Notes: generated from the sequence alone by a model not told the origin. A stretch of DNA of 64,000 nucleotides from Massiliimalia sp964370215 (GCA_964370215.1 CAYJIM010000005.1:1-64000), one strand, 5' to 3'; counted from the first letter of the stretch, positions 7,988 through 17,726 are shown. A program made the numbers and translations.

Positions 7988-8896
7988 TCACTGGGTAATT
8001 TGGTGTCGTACAATTTGTGGAATTCCCCCCTCTTGTTCCTTGCGATATTGCGAGGGAGTATACCCCGTTTCGCGCAAAAAATTGCGGTTGAAGGTACTGA
8101 CCGATGCAAAGCCACAGGACATGGCGATGTTGATGATATTCTGATCGGTGGTAGTCAATTCCGTACAGGCTTTTTGCACACGCAAACTATTGAGGTAGTC
8201 AAGCGGGTTGCAACCCACCGCCTCTTTAAAAAGTTTACGAAAATACTGCTCACTCATATTGCTCTGTTTGGCTAGTGACAGCACTGTGACCGATTCATCA
8301 CAATTGCGCTGCATACTATCGAGTGCTTGTAAAATAACGGACTTGCCTTGACCCCGTAACGACAATTGATGCTTTGTTTCTGCCATACGTACAAAGTCTA
8401 CAAGCAATGCCTGCAACAACAGTGTGACCTTTTCGGTGTAGAGCGGACGACGGTGGGTCAATTCATCCACAATCTGCAAAATGGTTTGGGCGACAGCAGG
8501 ATGTTGGTGTTTGTCGCTGATCAAAAAGCATTCTTCAAACAGCCTTTGCACCTCATCCAATTGCAGCTGTTGCAACGGCATTTTTTGAAACAGGCTTGCC
8601 ATATCCACAAACACAAAGTCCCAATGTTGTCTTTTCCCAATAATTCCCTTTGTAGAGTGGGTGAGGTTTGCCGGAATGACGGTGAAAGTACCTGCTCGAA
8701 ACACCTCTTTTGCCGACTGGACCATCACCTGTCCTGCACCGTCGTGACAGTAGCCAATTTCCAACAGGTTGTGAAAATGTAACGGATCGTCTCCATCAAT
8801 CGATGACACCGTCCAACGGTAATCCGCAATGCAGAACACAGGAAACTTCGGATCGGCAAGATAGCGCCGAAATTCCACTGAATGTTGATGCTCCAT
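7988..8896 (-). CDS. AraC-family transcriptional regulator of the galactoside locus
   Basis: The 302-residue regulator has an N-terminal cupin-like ligand domain (DDPLHFHNLLEIGYCHDGAG, PANLTHSTKG) and a C-terminal double helix-turn-helix. The first HTH is VLSLAKQSNMSEQYFRKLFKE. The second is IINIAMSCGFASVSTFNRNF, ending in GYTPSQYRKE. ATG 8896 is used because GGGGGA sits about 6 bases before it. It lies between lacZ and the transporter genes on the same strand and is the obvious activator of the transporter promoter just downstream. The likely inducer is a galactoside (inference). Confidence 0.9.
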   Translation of the reverse strand: MEHQHSVEFRRYLADPKFPVFCIADYRWTVSSIDGDDPLHFHNLLEIGYCHDGAGQVMVQSAKEVFRAGTFTVIPANLTHSTKGIIGKRQHWDFVFVDMASLFQKMPLQQLQLDEVQRLFEECFLISDKHQHPAVAQTILQIVDELTHRRPLYTEKVTLLLQALLVDFVRMAETKHQLSLRGQGKSVILQALDSMQRNCDESVTVLSLAKQSNMSEQYFRKLFKEAVGCNPLDYLNSLRVQKACTELTTTDQNIINIAMSCGFASVSTFNRNFLRETGYTPSQYRKEQEGGIPQIVRHQITQ

Positions 8897-8969
8897 GCAA
8901 TCCCCCCAATCGATAAAAATAAGAAAAGGCACCACATCACAAAGAAGGGCGCCCTTTCAATTTTACTGT

Positions 8970-11900
8970 TTATTTGCCAAACTGCAGGTCTACATCCAAT
9001 GCAAAAACCTCTGTTTTGAGTTGGTATTTTTCTTTCAGTTGTGGCCCACAGCTACCGGAACCGATCCCCGACATCTGTGCGTCAACACAAATAACCGTCG
9101 AACCTTTTTCTTCCAGTTCATAGTTGTGTGCTTTGGTCGCCAATTCCTCTTGGGTATATGGCGAAACGTTGAAGCTAAAGTCTTTCCCTGTCACGCTGAC
9201 ACAAGCGCCATCCCCTGCAAGGCAGAGGGCATCACAGCCCCAGTGGCTACCATTTTCCTGTGGTCTGATATAGTCTTCGTGCAGATCCTGTACCGCAGAT
9301 TGGAAGGTGCCGTAGTAGGATGCTCTTCTCTTATCTTGATAACTTTCAAACGGACCGTAACCGGTGTAGGTAACATCGGCAAAGGTATTTGGCAGGAACA
9401 TGCGCAAACCAAAGCGCGGCAGGAATGGCATTTCGGTGTTGCGTTTGACATCCATATGAATGTTGACATCGCCGTTGTTGTAAACGGTCCAAACAGCGGT
9501 GACATCGGCAATGCGTTGAATATAAATCGCACCGATGGACAATGTCGAGGTGATGGTGACACAGTCTGCCCCTTCTTCGACTTTGGTATCGTATACTTTA
9601 ATGGTGGTGCGGTCATACCCCGCTTTTTCCCATTCTCTGCGGATGACACGATCGTTGTCGGTTGGTGCACGCCAGATATTATACTGCATCGGCTCATCGA
9701 GCATGGACATTTGATCTTTGACCATCGTGTCAAACACACCGGTCAATTTGTTGTATTGGTAACGGAAATTGTCGCCACAAAGGGTGACTTTGCAGTCACA
9801 AGCAGACACGCGCACTGCATTACCGCCTTCATGGGTGACCGGCGCTTTTGCCTCTTCACGGATCAGCAGTTGGTCAAACCCTACTTCATAACCTGCCGAT
9901 ACCAATGGGGTATCCTCTTTTTGGCTGTAGATGAGACGCAGGTGAACGGTCCCTGTTGCGGGTAGGGTATAAGGTACGGTGATTTGTGCAGTGCCCCAAG
10001 GTGCGACATCCGGCACTGCAATCGTACCTGTTTGTACCACTTTGCCGTCACAGCTCAGTTCAAAGCCCAAGGTGATGGCCTCTTTCATATTGGTGAAATC
10101 GAGTTTGTTGGACAGTTCCACAATCCCATTTTCCCCATCAATCAAGGTTGCGCGCACTGGTCTTGCACAGTTTTTCCACTCTAAAATACCGGTGTGCGGA
10201 CGTCTGTCAGGATAGACCAAACCATCCATGCAGAAGTTGCCGTCGTGTGGGAATTCTCCCCAGTCACCGCCGTAGTAGTATTTGTCTTTGCCTTCTTGGG
10301 TTTGCCCCATCCAAATGGCATGATCGCACCATTCCCAAACAAAACCGCCGGTAAAGCCGTCGTATTTGTAAATTTGCTCGAAGTAATCTTCGATGTCCCC
10401 AGGGCCATTGCCCATTGCATGTACAAACTCGCATTGAATAAATGGTTTTTCCATCCAAGTTGCAAAGGTATGGTCAATTGCTTCGGTTGGTGCATACATA
10501 CGGCTAAAGACATCGAGGTTGGAAACGTCATTTTCATAACCCACCATTTGGTACATACTGCTTTCATAATGCACCAGCATATCTTTGTCGTAGGATTTGA
10601 TCCAAGCCGCTGCTTTTTCCATGTTCGGGCCATAACCGCCCTCGTTGCCAAGCGACCATAAAACAACACAAGCGTTATTTTTGTCACGCATGACATTGCG
10701 CTGTACACGGTCGACCAAGGTCCACTCAAAGCGCGGATCGTGGCAGAGCATCCCATAGGTACGGTCATCCGAGAACGGTTCTAGGTAGCTGTACTCATGC
10801 CCCCCGTTGTAGATGGTGACAGTGCCGTGCATTTCAATGTCACTTTCATCGATGACGTAGAAACCCATTTCACTGTAGTATTGGGTTGCCCACGGTGCAT
10901 TCGGATAGTGACTGGTCCGAATTGCATTGAAATTGTGTTGTTTCATCAACGCCAAATCTTCCAGCAATTGTTCTCTTGCAATGGTGTAGCCGGTAAACGG
11001 GTCACTGTCGTGACGGTTGACCCCTTTGAACTTCACTTTTTGTCCATTGACATAGAAAATGTTGCCTTTGACTTCAAACACACGAATACCCACTGCTTGT
11101 ACAATGGTTTCTTCAGCAGTTTCTATGGTGATTTGATATTGGCAAGGATTTTCTGCATTCCACAGTTGCGCTTTTGGCACACTAAAGGAGACCGCATCGG
11201 CAGTCATTTCTTTGCTTTCTACGACGTTGCCGTCCGGATCACAGAGGGTCACAGTGGTCGGCACTGCCGCCCCTTCCCATTCCGGTGTCACGGTGACGGT
11301 CGCATCGGTGTAGCTTTCATCCAGTGTCGATTTGACATAGAAATCACGGATGTGGCTTTGTGGTCTGGACAGGATGTAAACATCACGGAAAATACCGCTC
11401 ATGCGCAATTTATCTTGGTCTTCAAAGTAGGTACCCGAGCACCATTTGAGTACCAATACCGCCAATTTGTTTTCCCCTTCGACCACATAGTCAGAGATGT
11501 CAAACTCACTGGTGGAGTGAGATACTTGGCTGTAGCCAACAAATTTGCCGTTGACCCAAACGTACAGGCAGGAGTCTACCCCTTCAAAGTTCAGGTAGTT
11601 TTTCATGCCAATTTGTGCTTTATCCAACGCAAAGTATTTGATGTATGCCCCACTCAAGTTTTCATCCGGCACATAGGGCGGATCGAATGGGATGACGAGG
11701 TTGACATTTGCGTACTGGTGACGATCATACCCCAAAATTTGCCAACAGGAAGGTACGGCAATGGTATCAAAGTCATCGGGGCAAAAATCTTTTTCAAAGA
11801 ACGGTTGTACGGCATAAGGGTTTTGGTAAAGATGAAAATACCAGTCATCAGACGAGAGCATGAGTGCACGATCCGAATCTTCCATATAACTGTCCATTTT

Positions 11901-11993
11901 GACAGCTGGGGAAGTGGGCACATAATACGCACGATTTTCGCATGTATTTACGTGAATTTTGTCCGGATTTTCAAAAAAACGCTCAAACAACAT
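8970..11993 (-). CDS. lacZ: Beta-galactosidase, glycoside hydrolase family 2 (LacZ type)
   Basis: The 1007-residue enzyme has LacZ-family length. It begins with a jelly-roll sugar-binding region (PSCWQILGYDRHQYANVNL, then GMKNYLNFEGVDSCLYVWVN). The TIM-barrel catalytic domain contains GVNRHDSDPFTG, the acid/base Glu in SLGNEGGYG and the nucleophile region FIQCEFVHAMGNGPGDIEDY. The C-terminal small chain shows WRAPTDNDR. There is no signal peptide, so hydrolysis of imported lactose or other beta-galactosides is cytoplasmic. It is the first gene of the cluster, 73 bases before the AraC gene. A 17-spaced promoter and a perfect cre box lie upstream, predicting catabolite repression. Confidence 0.95.
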   Translation of the reverse strand: MLFERFFENPDKIHVNTCENRAYYVPTSPAVKMDSYMEDSDRALMLSSDDWYFHLYQNPYAVQPFFEKDFCPDDFDTIAVPSCWQILGYDRHQYANVNLVIPFDPPYVPDENLSGAYIKYFALDKAQIGMKNYLNFEGVDSCLYVWVNGKFVGYSQVSHSTSEFDISDYVVEGENKLAVLVLKWCSGTYFEDQDKLRMSGIFRDVYILSRPQSHIRDFYVKSTLDESYTDATVTVTPEWEGAAVPTTVTLCDPDGNVVESKEMTADAVSFSVPKAQLWNAENPCQYQITIETAEETIVQAVGIRVFEVKGNIFYVNGQKVKFKGVNRHDSDPFTGYTIAREQLLEDLALMKQHNFNAIRTSHYPNAPWATQYYSEMGFYVIDESDIEMHGTVTIYNGGHEYSYLEPFSDDRTYGMLCHDPRFEWTLVDRVQRNVMRDKNNACVVLWSLGNEGGYGPNMEKAAAWIKSYDKDMLVHYESSMYQMVGYENDVSNLDVFSRMYAPTEAIDHTFATWMEKPFIQCEFVHAMGNGPGDIEDYFEQIYKYDGFTGGFVWEWCDHAIWMGQTQEGKDKYYYGGDWGEFPHDGNFCMDGLVYPDRRPHTGILEWKNCARPVRATLIDGENGIVELSNKLDFTNMKEAITLGFELSCDGKVVQTGTIAVPDVAPWGTAQITVPYTLPATGTVHLRLIYSQKEDTPLVSAGYEVGFDQLLIREEAKAPVTHEGGNAVRVSACDCKVTLCGDNFRYQYNKLTGVFDTMVKDQMSMLDEPMQYNIWRAPTDNDRVIRREWEKAGYDRTTIKVYDTKVEEGADCVTITSTLSIGAIYIQRIADVTAVWTVYNNGDVNIHMDVKRNTEMPFLPRFGLRMFLPNTFADVTYTGYGPFESYQDKRRASYYGTFQSAVQDLHEDYIRPQENGSHWGCDALCLAGDGACVSVTGKDFSFNVSPYTQEELATKAHNYELEEKGSTVICVDAQMSGIGSGSCGPQLKEKYQLKTEVFALDVDLQFGK

Positions 11994-12028
11994 AATAGCA
12001 CCTCTTCTTTTAAGTCATTGTTTATGAA

Positions 12029-12044
12029 TTGGCAACGGTTTCAT
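12029..12044 (-). promoter_or_regulatory. cre box (CcpA operator) upstream of lacZ
   Basis: Minus-strand ATGAAACCGTTGCCAA fits every position of the cre consensus WTGNAANCGNWNNCWW. It lies between the -10 box and the lacZ start, a position where CcpA acts as a roadblock in other Firmicutes. Confidence 0.75.
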
Positions 12045-12058
12045 ACGTCACTGCATTT

Positions 12059-12087
12059 ACTATACAGGAAATAGCCAAAAAAGGCAA
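12059..12087 (-). promoter_or_regulatory. Sigma-A promoter of lacZ
   Basis: TTGCCT (12087-12082) and TATAGT (12064-12059) are separated by 17 bases on the minus strand. The cre box lies just downstream. Confidence 0.7.
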
Positions 12088-12160
12088 GCCTTGTTTTACC
12101 TTTTTGTCAAAAAAACATAAACTTTTGCTGTATTTTCTATGCTATTTCACACAGCGCGCT

Positions 12161-12198
12161 AAAAAAAGGATTTGGCTCCACACCAAATCCTTTTTTAA
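12161..12198. terminator. Bidirectional-type terminator after the CPBP protease gene
   Basis: AAAAAAGGATTTGG pairs with CCAAATCCTTTTTT around a 7-base loop. It ends pyk-CPBP transcription on the minus strand and insulates the lacZ promoter. Confidence 0.85.
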
Positions 12199-12221
12199 TC
12201 AGCTTACACGCACTTACTGCA

Positions 12222-13223
12222 TTAAACAAACTGAATATATATGATCAAAATCAACAAACAGCTCACAACGAACTGTACCAGATACACTGCCATCAATGGA
12301 TTGAAGCAGAGTAGTTTTACCCGCTCCCTCAAGGAATACACCTGTACGCGCAACCCCTGTGGTGCTTTGAGGGTATGTTTCAGTCGTTTGGTGTAAATAA
12401 TCACCCAAGCCAACAAGGCGACCAATCCAAGGGCAAGGTAAATGGTACTCCAGATCCCCAGTGCTATTTCCGACTCAATGGAAAAAAACTCCGGCACCGA
12501 CACAAAGGTATTGTTGAAGACATGTCCAATGATACCGGGCCAAATGGATTTTGTCTGCACCACCATAAAACCTAAAACCAATCCGACAAAAAAGCCGGTA
12601 AAAAATTGAAAAGGGTTGCCGTGGAATAGGCCAAACAACAAGGCAGTCACCACCACAGAGAGTCCTTTACCATATGGGAGCAACGCCTGCAACAATAGTC
12701 CGCGAAAGATGAGCTCTTCTAAAATCGGCCCCAACAGGCAGACATACCCCACATACAGCACCGCCGCCAATGGATCGTCCTGCGACATGGTCAATGCCGG
12801 CAAAGTCAACTGTAAGCCAAACAACTGAAACAATAGTAAAAGCCCACTGATGAACAATACATTCAAGCCGGATGCCCCAAGGCAGGCAATCGTGCCATGG
12901 AAGATAAAACCGCCATGTCCTTTTTGCGGTGCACAAAAAGACTGCTTCCACCATCCTGCAGACAAGAGCGCCCCACCCAGCAACAGGACAAAAACATCCA
13001 TCATAATCACCGGCAAGAAGCCTGTCATAAAGTCGGTCATCCCACTGCTGAGTCCCATACCAGCAGACTGCAACGCACTCACCAAAAGTGTCGCCCCACT
13101 TGCAACCATCTGCACCCCTGACGCCATGATCAACAGTAACCCTGCAACTTTACAAGCAAGTACAAAGGCCTGCTTTTTAGAAAACGCTCTCCACTGTTGT
13201 TCAATCGATTGTTGCCATACCAC
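12222..13223 (-). CDS. CPBP-family intramembrane metalloprotease (CAAX/Abi type)
   Basis: The 333-residue multi-pass protein carries the CPBP motifs in order. EELIFRGLLLQALLP (EExxxR) is at about 189, FGLFHGNPFQFFTG (FxxxH) at about 224, and HVFNNTFVS at about 266. The first and last thirds are hydrophobic (about eight spans). Family members include CAAX prenyl proteases and bacteriocin-immunity-type Abi proteins; substrates are usually unknown. GTG 13223 starts 19 bases after the pyk stop, so the two genes are probably cotranscribed, with no clear functional reason. Confidence 0.88.
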   Translation of the reverse strand: MVWQQSIEQQWRAFSKKQAFVLACKVAGLLLIMASGVQMVASGATLLVSALQSAGMGLSSGMTDFMTGFLPVIMMDVFVLLLGGALLSAGWWKQSFCAPQKGHGGFIFHGTIACLGASGLNVLFISGLLLLFQLFGLQLTLPALTMSQDDPLAAVLYVGYVCLLGPILEELIFRGLLLQALLPYGKGLSVVVTALLFGLFHGNPFQFFTGFFVGLVLGFMVVQTKSIWPGIIGHVFNNTFVSVPEFFSIESEIALGIWSTIYLALGLVALLAWVIIYTKRLKHTLKAPQGLRVQVYSLRERVKLLCFNPLMAVYLVQFVVSCLLILIIYIQFV

Positions 13224-13242
13224 GCTTTTTCACCAAACTTTC

Positions 13243-15006
13243 TTATTCGCCATTGATTTCATTGAAGTCACAGCTGATTGTTCCTTTTTCCGCATCCATC
13301 GCCACCAATGCGCCACCTGTCAACAGGTCGGTCGCACACTCTGCCCCGACAATGACCGGAATATCCATCGCCATCCCAACGATCGCCGCATGGGAATTGG
13401 TGCCGTCCTGTTCAGTGACAATCCCACCCGCTTCACGCAACAGCGGCATGAGGTTGTTGGTCGTTTTTGGAATGACCAAAATATCCCCCGGACGGAAGGT
13501 TTCAAACGCCTGTGCTTCATCTTTACAGACACATAGTGCCGCACAACTGCTGGATTTTGTGATACCACGTCCACGCAGCAAGATATGCCCCACCACGTCC
13601 ACTTTCATCATATTGGTGGTACCGGAAATGCCGAGTGGCACCCCTGCGGTGATGACCACAATATCCCCCGACTGGACAATGCCAGTTTTTTCCGCTGCAT
13701 CAATGGCACAGTGGAAGAGGGTGTCCGCGTCCTGCTGTTCCTCGATCAAAATCGGTGTGACCCCCCAAGACAGCCCCAATTGACGGTAGGCATGTTGCTC
13801 GGTGGTGCAACCAATGATCGGCACTTGTGGGCGGAATTTCGAGGTCATACGTGCGGTTTTACCCGATTTTGTCACCGAAATAATCGCCGATGCCCCCAAA
13901 TCATGGGCGGTCGAACAGGTGCCGTGGGCAATGGCATCGGTCACATCTGCCGGTGTTACACCTTTTTTGCGCGCGTTGAATCTACCGATATAATCAATAT
14001 CCTGCTCAGTACGCTCGGCAATGCGCACCATCGTGTTGAGTGCCTGCACCGGATATTTTCCGGCAGCGGTTTCGCCCGATAGCATAATTGCACTGGTGCC
14101 GTCATAAATTGCATTGGCAACGTCTGTCGACTCTGCTCTGGTTGGTCTCGGATGATACATCATGGAATCGAGCATCTGGGTAGCAGTAACTACCTGTTTG
14201 CCCGCACTGTAAGCCTTTGCAATGATAACCTTTTGCAGTACCGGTACCTCTTCGAGTGGAATTTCAACCCCCATATCGCCACGAGCAACCATGATTCCCT
14301 CGACGACACGGATGATTTCGTCAATGTTGTCCACCCCTTCGGAGTTTTCAATCTTTGCAATGATATTGATATGATGGCAATTGTATTCATCCAAAATTTT
14401 ACGCACCTGCAAAATGTCGTCCGCAGAACGTGCAAAGGACGCGGCAATGCAATCAAAATTATTTTCAATGCCGAAAATGATGTCGGCACGGTCGCGCTCA
14501 CTGACAAATGGAAGCGACAATTTTGTCCCCGGCAGGTTGATCCCTTTGTTGTTGGACAGTGTACCCCCGTTTTTGACACGACAGTTGATGTCGGTATCGG
14601 TGACGTTGATGACTGTCATTTCAATCAAACCATCATCAATCAGGATGGTTTTGCCTTCCGAAACGTCCTTGGGCAAATCCTTATAGGAAACGCTGACGCG
14701 CGTTTCGTCCCCTTCAATATCGTTTGTGGTGAGGGTAAACAGATCCCCTGTTTTCAATTCAATGGAGCCGTTTTTGTAAGCACCTGTGCGTACTTCAGGT
14801 CCCTTCGTATCCAAAATGGTGGAAATCGGCAGTCCCAATTCTTCACGGAGTTTGACCACTAAATCTAATTTTTTCTTATGCGATGCGTGATTTGCGTGGG
14901 AAAAGTTGAAGCGTGCTGCATTCATACCACCGAGCATCAACTCGCGCAATACCTGTTCGTCATCATTGGCCGGCCCCATGGTACAGATAATTTTTGTTTT
15001 TCTCAT
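13243..15006 (-). CDS. pyk: Pyruvate kinase with C-terminal PEP-utiliser domain
   Basis: Pyk converts phosphoenolpyruvate and ADP to pyruvate and ATP, the last glycolytic step. It is 587 residues from ATG 15006, which has GGAGGGATG upstream. The barrel shows MRKTKIICTMGPA, ARFNFSHANHASH, TILDTKGPEVRTG, the active-site AKIENSEGV and VARGDMGVEIPLEEV, and TATQMLDSM. The final ~110 residues form the extra phosphohistidine domain (GGIVTEQDGTNSHAAIVG) typical of Bacillus-type enzymes. CPBP protease follows in the same direction. The upstream TTGACA and TATAAT boxes are only 10 bases apart and do not make a standard promoter. Confidence 0.96.
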   Translation of the reverse strand: MRKTKIICTMGPANDDEQVLRELMLGGMNAARFNFSHANHASHKKKLDLVVKLREELGLPISTILDTKGPEVRTGAYKNGSIELKTGDLFTLTTNDIEGDETRVSVSYKDLPKDVSEGKTILIDDGLIEMTVINVTDTDINCRVKNGGTLSNNKGINLPGTKLSLPFVSERDRADIIFGIENNFDCIAASFARSADDILQVRKILDEYNCHHINIIAKIENSEGVDNIDEIIRVVEGIMVARGDMGVEIPLEEVPVLQKVIIAKAYSAGKQVVTATQMLDSMMYHPRPTRAESTDVANAIYDGTSAIMLSGETAAGKYPVQALNTMVRIAERTEQDIDYIGRFNARKKGVTPADVTDAIAHGTCSTAHDLGASAIISVTKSGKTARMTSKFRPQVPIIGCTTEQHAYRQLGLSWGVTPILIEEQQDADTLFHCAIDAAEKTGIVQSGDIVVITAGVPLGISGTTNMMKVDVVGHILLRGRGITKSSSCAALCVCKDEAQAFETFRPGDILVIPKTTNNLMPLLREAGGIVTEQDGTNSHAAIVGMAMDIPVIVGAECATDLLTGGALVAMDAEKGTISCDFNEINGE

Positions 15007-15206
15007 CGTTACATCCCTCCAAAAATACAAACTTGTTATTCACATTATACCATATTCTTTGTCAAAATGGGGTGAAAATCGAAAAGATTTTATTTTTTGT
15101 CACCTTTTGTAAAAAATCGCAAGAATAAAATCAATTTTACCACCCTTTGACCGTTTCGCCTCACAAAAAAGCATCGGTTATTGCTCTGTTTTATCGACAA
15201 AATCTC

Positions 15207-15235
15207 TTTACTTTTGACAATCTATCTTGTATAAT
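15207..15235 (+). promoter_or_regulatory. Probable sigma-A promoter of the VanW gene
   Basis: A perfect TATAAT (15230-15235) lies 17 bases after TTTACT (15207-15212). A TTGACA within the spacer is too close to serve as a -35 box. Confidence 0.5.
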
Positions 15236-15287
15236 TATAGTAATTGTTTGATCATTTTATCGTTATCGTTTCAAAGGGGTTTACTAT

Positions 15288-16712
15288 ATGGAAACAGGCG
15301 TGCAAAAAAAGAAATTAAAACCATGGGCCATCGGATTGATTATCGGGGGCAGTGTTGCCGTTGTGGGCGGACTGACCTTTGCCGGCATTCAGTTGTACAA
15401 TTGGATCACGATGATGGAAACCTCGCTTGCAGGGGATCATTTTTATGAAGGGGTGATTGTGCAAGGGGTGGACGTCAGTGGTATGACAAAGGAAGAGGCC
15501 AAGGTAGCATTGACGGCACTGGAGCCGTCCTTACGCCCCGCAATTGCATTGGATCTTTCCTACGCTGATTTTACCGTCCATTACAACCAAGACAATTTCA
15601 CCTTTTCCTATGACACCGATGCGGTGTTGGAGGAGGCTTATCTTGTCGCGCGTGAGGGGCAACTGTGGGAACGGTATGACGAGCAGCAGGCACTACTCGA
15701 AACACCTGCTACCTTTGAGGTGACCGCCACCCTACAACCTGCATCGGTGACAACCCTGGTTTCAGAACTTGCCGGCACCGTCAACCGAGGCAAACAGGAA
15801 GCGGAACTACTCGCCTTTACCCCCGGTGAAGCCTCCCCCTTTGCCTTTCAAGATGGATTTGATGGATGGACTTTAGACGAAGTGACAACGGTTGCCCTAT
15901 TGGAGGATGCGTTGGCAGCTGAGGAAAAGGCGGGTACCATCGCCCTCCCGATTGCCGTCGATGCCTGCCTTGTCACCACCGCCACGTTGCAACAGGACAT
16001 CGCACTCATCTCCACCTTTTCCACCGTGTCTACCAATACCCAAGCGGCACGCTCCAACATGGCAAAAGCATTGGAGCTGATGAATGGGACGGTGTTGCAA
16101 CCGGGTGAAGTGTTCTCCTTCAACGATACGGTGGGCAACAGTTCTTTGCCGGAAAACGGTTGGCTTTCTGCTGATACCCTTTCGGGCGGTCGTGTGGTGC
16201 AGGACTACGGCGGTGGTGTTTGCCAAGCGGCGACAACGTTGTATGGTGCTGCTATGCGTGCAGATTTAGAAGTCGTAGAGCGTGATTGTCACCGTTGGCC
16301 TTCGAGTTACGTGGATACTGGACTGGATGCTACCATCAGCTACGGCAACATTGATTTTAGAATTCAAAACCCCTATAGTACGCCTATTTATATCGAATCC
16401 TATATGGTGGACAATTCCAAACTGATCATCAACCTGTACGGCAGACAACCGGAAGAATGGGATCGCATTGAGGTCAGCGGTTGGACAGAATCCACCCTTT
16501 ACCCTGCGGCGACCATCGAAACAGTGGATTCTTCCTTGGCCCCGGGAGAGCGTGTGGTCGACATTTCGTCGAGAAATGGGCTGACTGCCGCCGGACAAAA
16601 AACATTTTATAAAGACGATGTGGAAGTAAAAACCGAAGCGGTACACGACTCTTATTATCGTCCTGTCCAAGGCGAAGTACGTGTAGGCCCAGCGGCTACC
16701 CCTGCGGTATAA
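15288..16712 (+). CDS. VanW-family cell-envelope protein with N-terminal anchor
   Basis: The 474-residue protein has a basic start and one membrane segment (about 14-36). A peptidoglycan-binding-4-like domain follows (GVIVQGVDVSGMTKEEAKVAL...). The VanW domain occupies about 250-385: FSFNDTVGNS, then GGRVVQDYGGGVCQAATTLY, CHRWPSSYVDTGLDATISYG and FRIQNPYSTPIYIESY. The tail (about 390-474) looks like a partial G5-type beta domain. The architecture indicates a membrane-tethered extracellular protein at the peptidoglycan. VanW is named from vancomycin loci, but most homologues are not resistance genes and the activity is unknown. AAAGGGG precedes ATG. Confidence 0.88.
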   Translation: METGVQKKKLKPWAIGLIIGGSVAVVGGLTFAGIQLYNWITMMETSLAGDHFYEGVIVQGVDVSGMTKEEAKVALTALEPSLRPAIALDLSYADFTVHYNQDNFTFSYDTDAVLEEAYLVAREGQLWERYDEQQALLETPATFEVTATLQPASVTTLVSELAGTVNRGKQEAELLAFTPGEASPFAFQDGFDGWTLDEVTTVALLEDALAAEEKAGTIALPIAVDACLVTTATLQQDIALISTFSTVSTNTQAARSNMAKALELMNGTVLQPGEVFSFNDTVGNSSLPENGWLSADTLSGGRVVQDYGGGVCQAATTLYGAAMRADLEVVERDCHRWPSSYVDTGLDATISYGNIDFRIQNPYSTPIYIESYMVDNSKLIINLYGRQPEEWDRIEVSGWTESTLYPAATIETVDSSLAPGERVVDISSRNGLTAAGQKTFYKDDVEVKTEAVHDSYYRPVQGEVRVGPAATPAV

Positions 16713-16790
16713 ACGGACGGCAGATGAGAAATTACGACAACTTTACCGCGGGGCACACAGTATACGAGAAACTTTTTGTTTGGTAAAGGC

Positions 16791-16928
16791 GAAGTTTTAA
16801 TCAACTTTTTTCAAAAAGTTGCAGGGTGTGGGACAGTATCCCACGGTTTTGAATGCCGTAAGAGAGCATTCAGAGGGTGAATTTTCAGACAATCCGGTGA
16901 ATTGTCTGAAAAGAGGGAGATTTTACGA
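16791..16928 (-). repeat. Element A, copy 2 (type II), cut by an assembly gap
   Basis: Read on the minus strand, the order is TTTTACG / TCTCCCTCTTTT, a variable stem (TCAGACAATTC / GAATTGTCTGA), GAATGC/GCATTC, GTGGGATACTGTCCCAC and CAACTTTTTGAAAAAAGTTG. It lies between the convergent 3' ends of the VanW and YebC genes. The outer end runs into the 100-N gap. Confidence 0.8.
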
Positions 16929-17028
16929 NNNNNNNNNNNNNNNNNNNNNNNNNNNNNNNNNNNNNNNNNNNNNNNNNNNNNNNNNNNNNNNNNNNNNNNN
17001 NNNNNNNNNNNNNNNNNNNNNNNNNNNN
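16929..17028. other. Assembly gap (100 N) at a repeat and the end of yebC
   Basis: Exactly 100 N separate an element A copy from the yebC coding sequence. The hidden part should include the last roughly ten codons of yebC. Confidence 0.97.
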
Positions 17029-17726
17029 CGTTGTACGTCGTCGTTCTCTTCCAGATGTTCCAGTAACAGGTTCATTTTTTTGAGGGCATCTTCGTCCGTC
17101 AAAGCCGTATAGGTCGACGGTACCTGCTCGACTTCCGCCGACAACACAGTATACCCTTTGGCTTCAAAGTATTCTCTTGCCGCACTGCAATCTGCAGGGG
17201 CTGTTTCCACTTCCACCACTTCTTCAAGCACTTCAAATTCTTCCGCACCGGCTTCCATGCAGTCTTCCATGACCTGTTCTTCGTCCAGATTATTGTTCTC
17301 CAGTAGGATGACCCCTTTTTCGGTGAACATGTAAGAGACACAGCCGGTTGTACCAAGGTTCCCACCAAATTTATCGAAATAGTGGCGCACCTCACCGGCG
17401 GTGCGATTTTTGTTATCGGTCAACGCTTCGACGATGACAGCGACCCCCGATGGCCCATAGCCTTCGTACACCATGCCCTCATAATTGTTTTTATCGCCCT
17501 CACCGGCGGCTTTTTTGATGACCCTGTCGATGTTGTCGTTCGGCACATTGTTTTGTTTTGCTTTTGCAATGAGGTCGCGCAATTTGCCGTTGACCGCAGG
17601 GTCCGGCCCGCCCTCTTTGACGCACACCATCATTTCTCTACCGATTTTTGTAAAAACCTTTGCACGCTGTGCATCGGTTTTTCCTTTTTTGTGCATGATA
17701 TTTTTCCACTTGGAATGTCCTGCCAT
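17029..17726 (-). CDS. yebC: YebC/PmpR-family regulator, 3' end lost in the assembly gap
   Basis: The start MAGHSKWKNIMHKKGKTDAQ is the family signature. ATG 17726 is chosen over an upstream GTG in MRQM because it begins the conserved core and has AAAGGG at good spacing. Other conserved parts are MMVCVKEGGPDPAVNGKLRD, AKQNNVPNDNIDRVIKKAAG and YEGYGPSGVAVIVEALTDN. About 233 residues are visible against about 240 usual, so only the C-terminal tip is missing. YebC-type proteins (TACO1 in mitochondria) have been linked to transcription control and to translation through polyproline stretches. Its partner and targets here are unknown. Confidence 0.93.

Noticed and set aside
8895..9965. 356-codon plus-strand open frame
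   Set aside because: It is also antisense to lacZ and composed of the complementary codon pattern; the lacZ frame accounts for the conservation seen.
10797..12074. 425-codon plus-strand open frame opposite lacZ
   Set aside because: It is antisense to a full-length, motif-complete beta-galactosidase, has no ribosome site and shows no protein-like pattern.
15030..15070. Pyruvate kinase promoter with TTGACA and TATAAT
   Set aside because: The boxes are only 10 bases apart, too close for a sigma-A promoter, so none was called.
15288..16712. VanW gene as vancomycin resistance
   Set aside because: No vanA/H/X or vanS/R-type ligase genes accompany it; the VanW domain alone is a general envelope domain.
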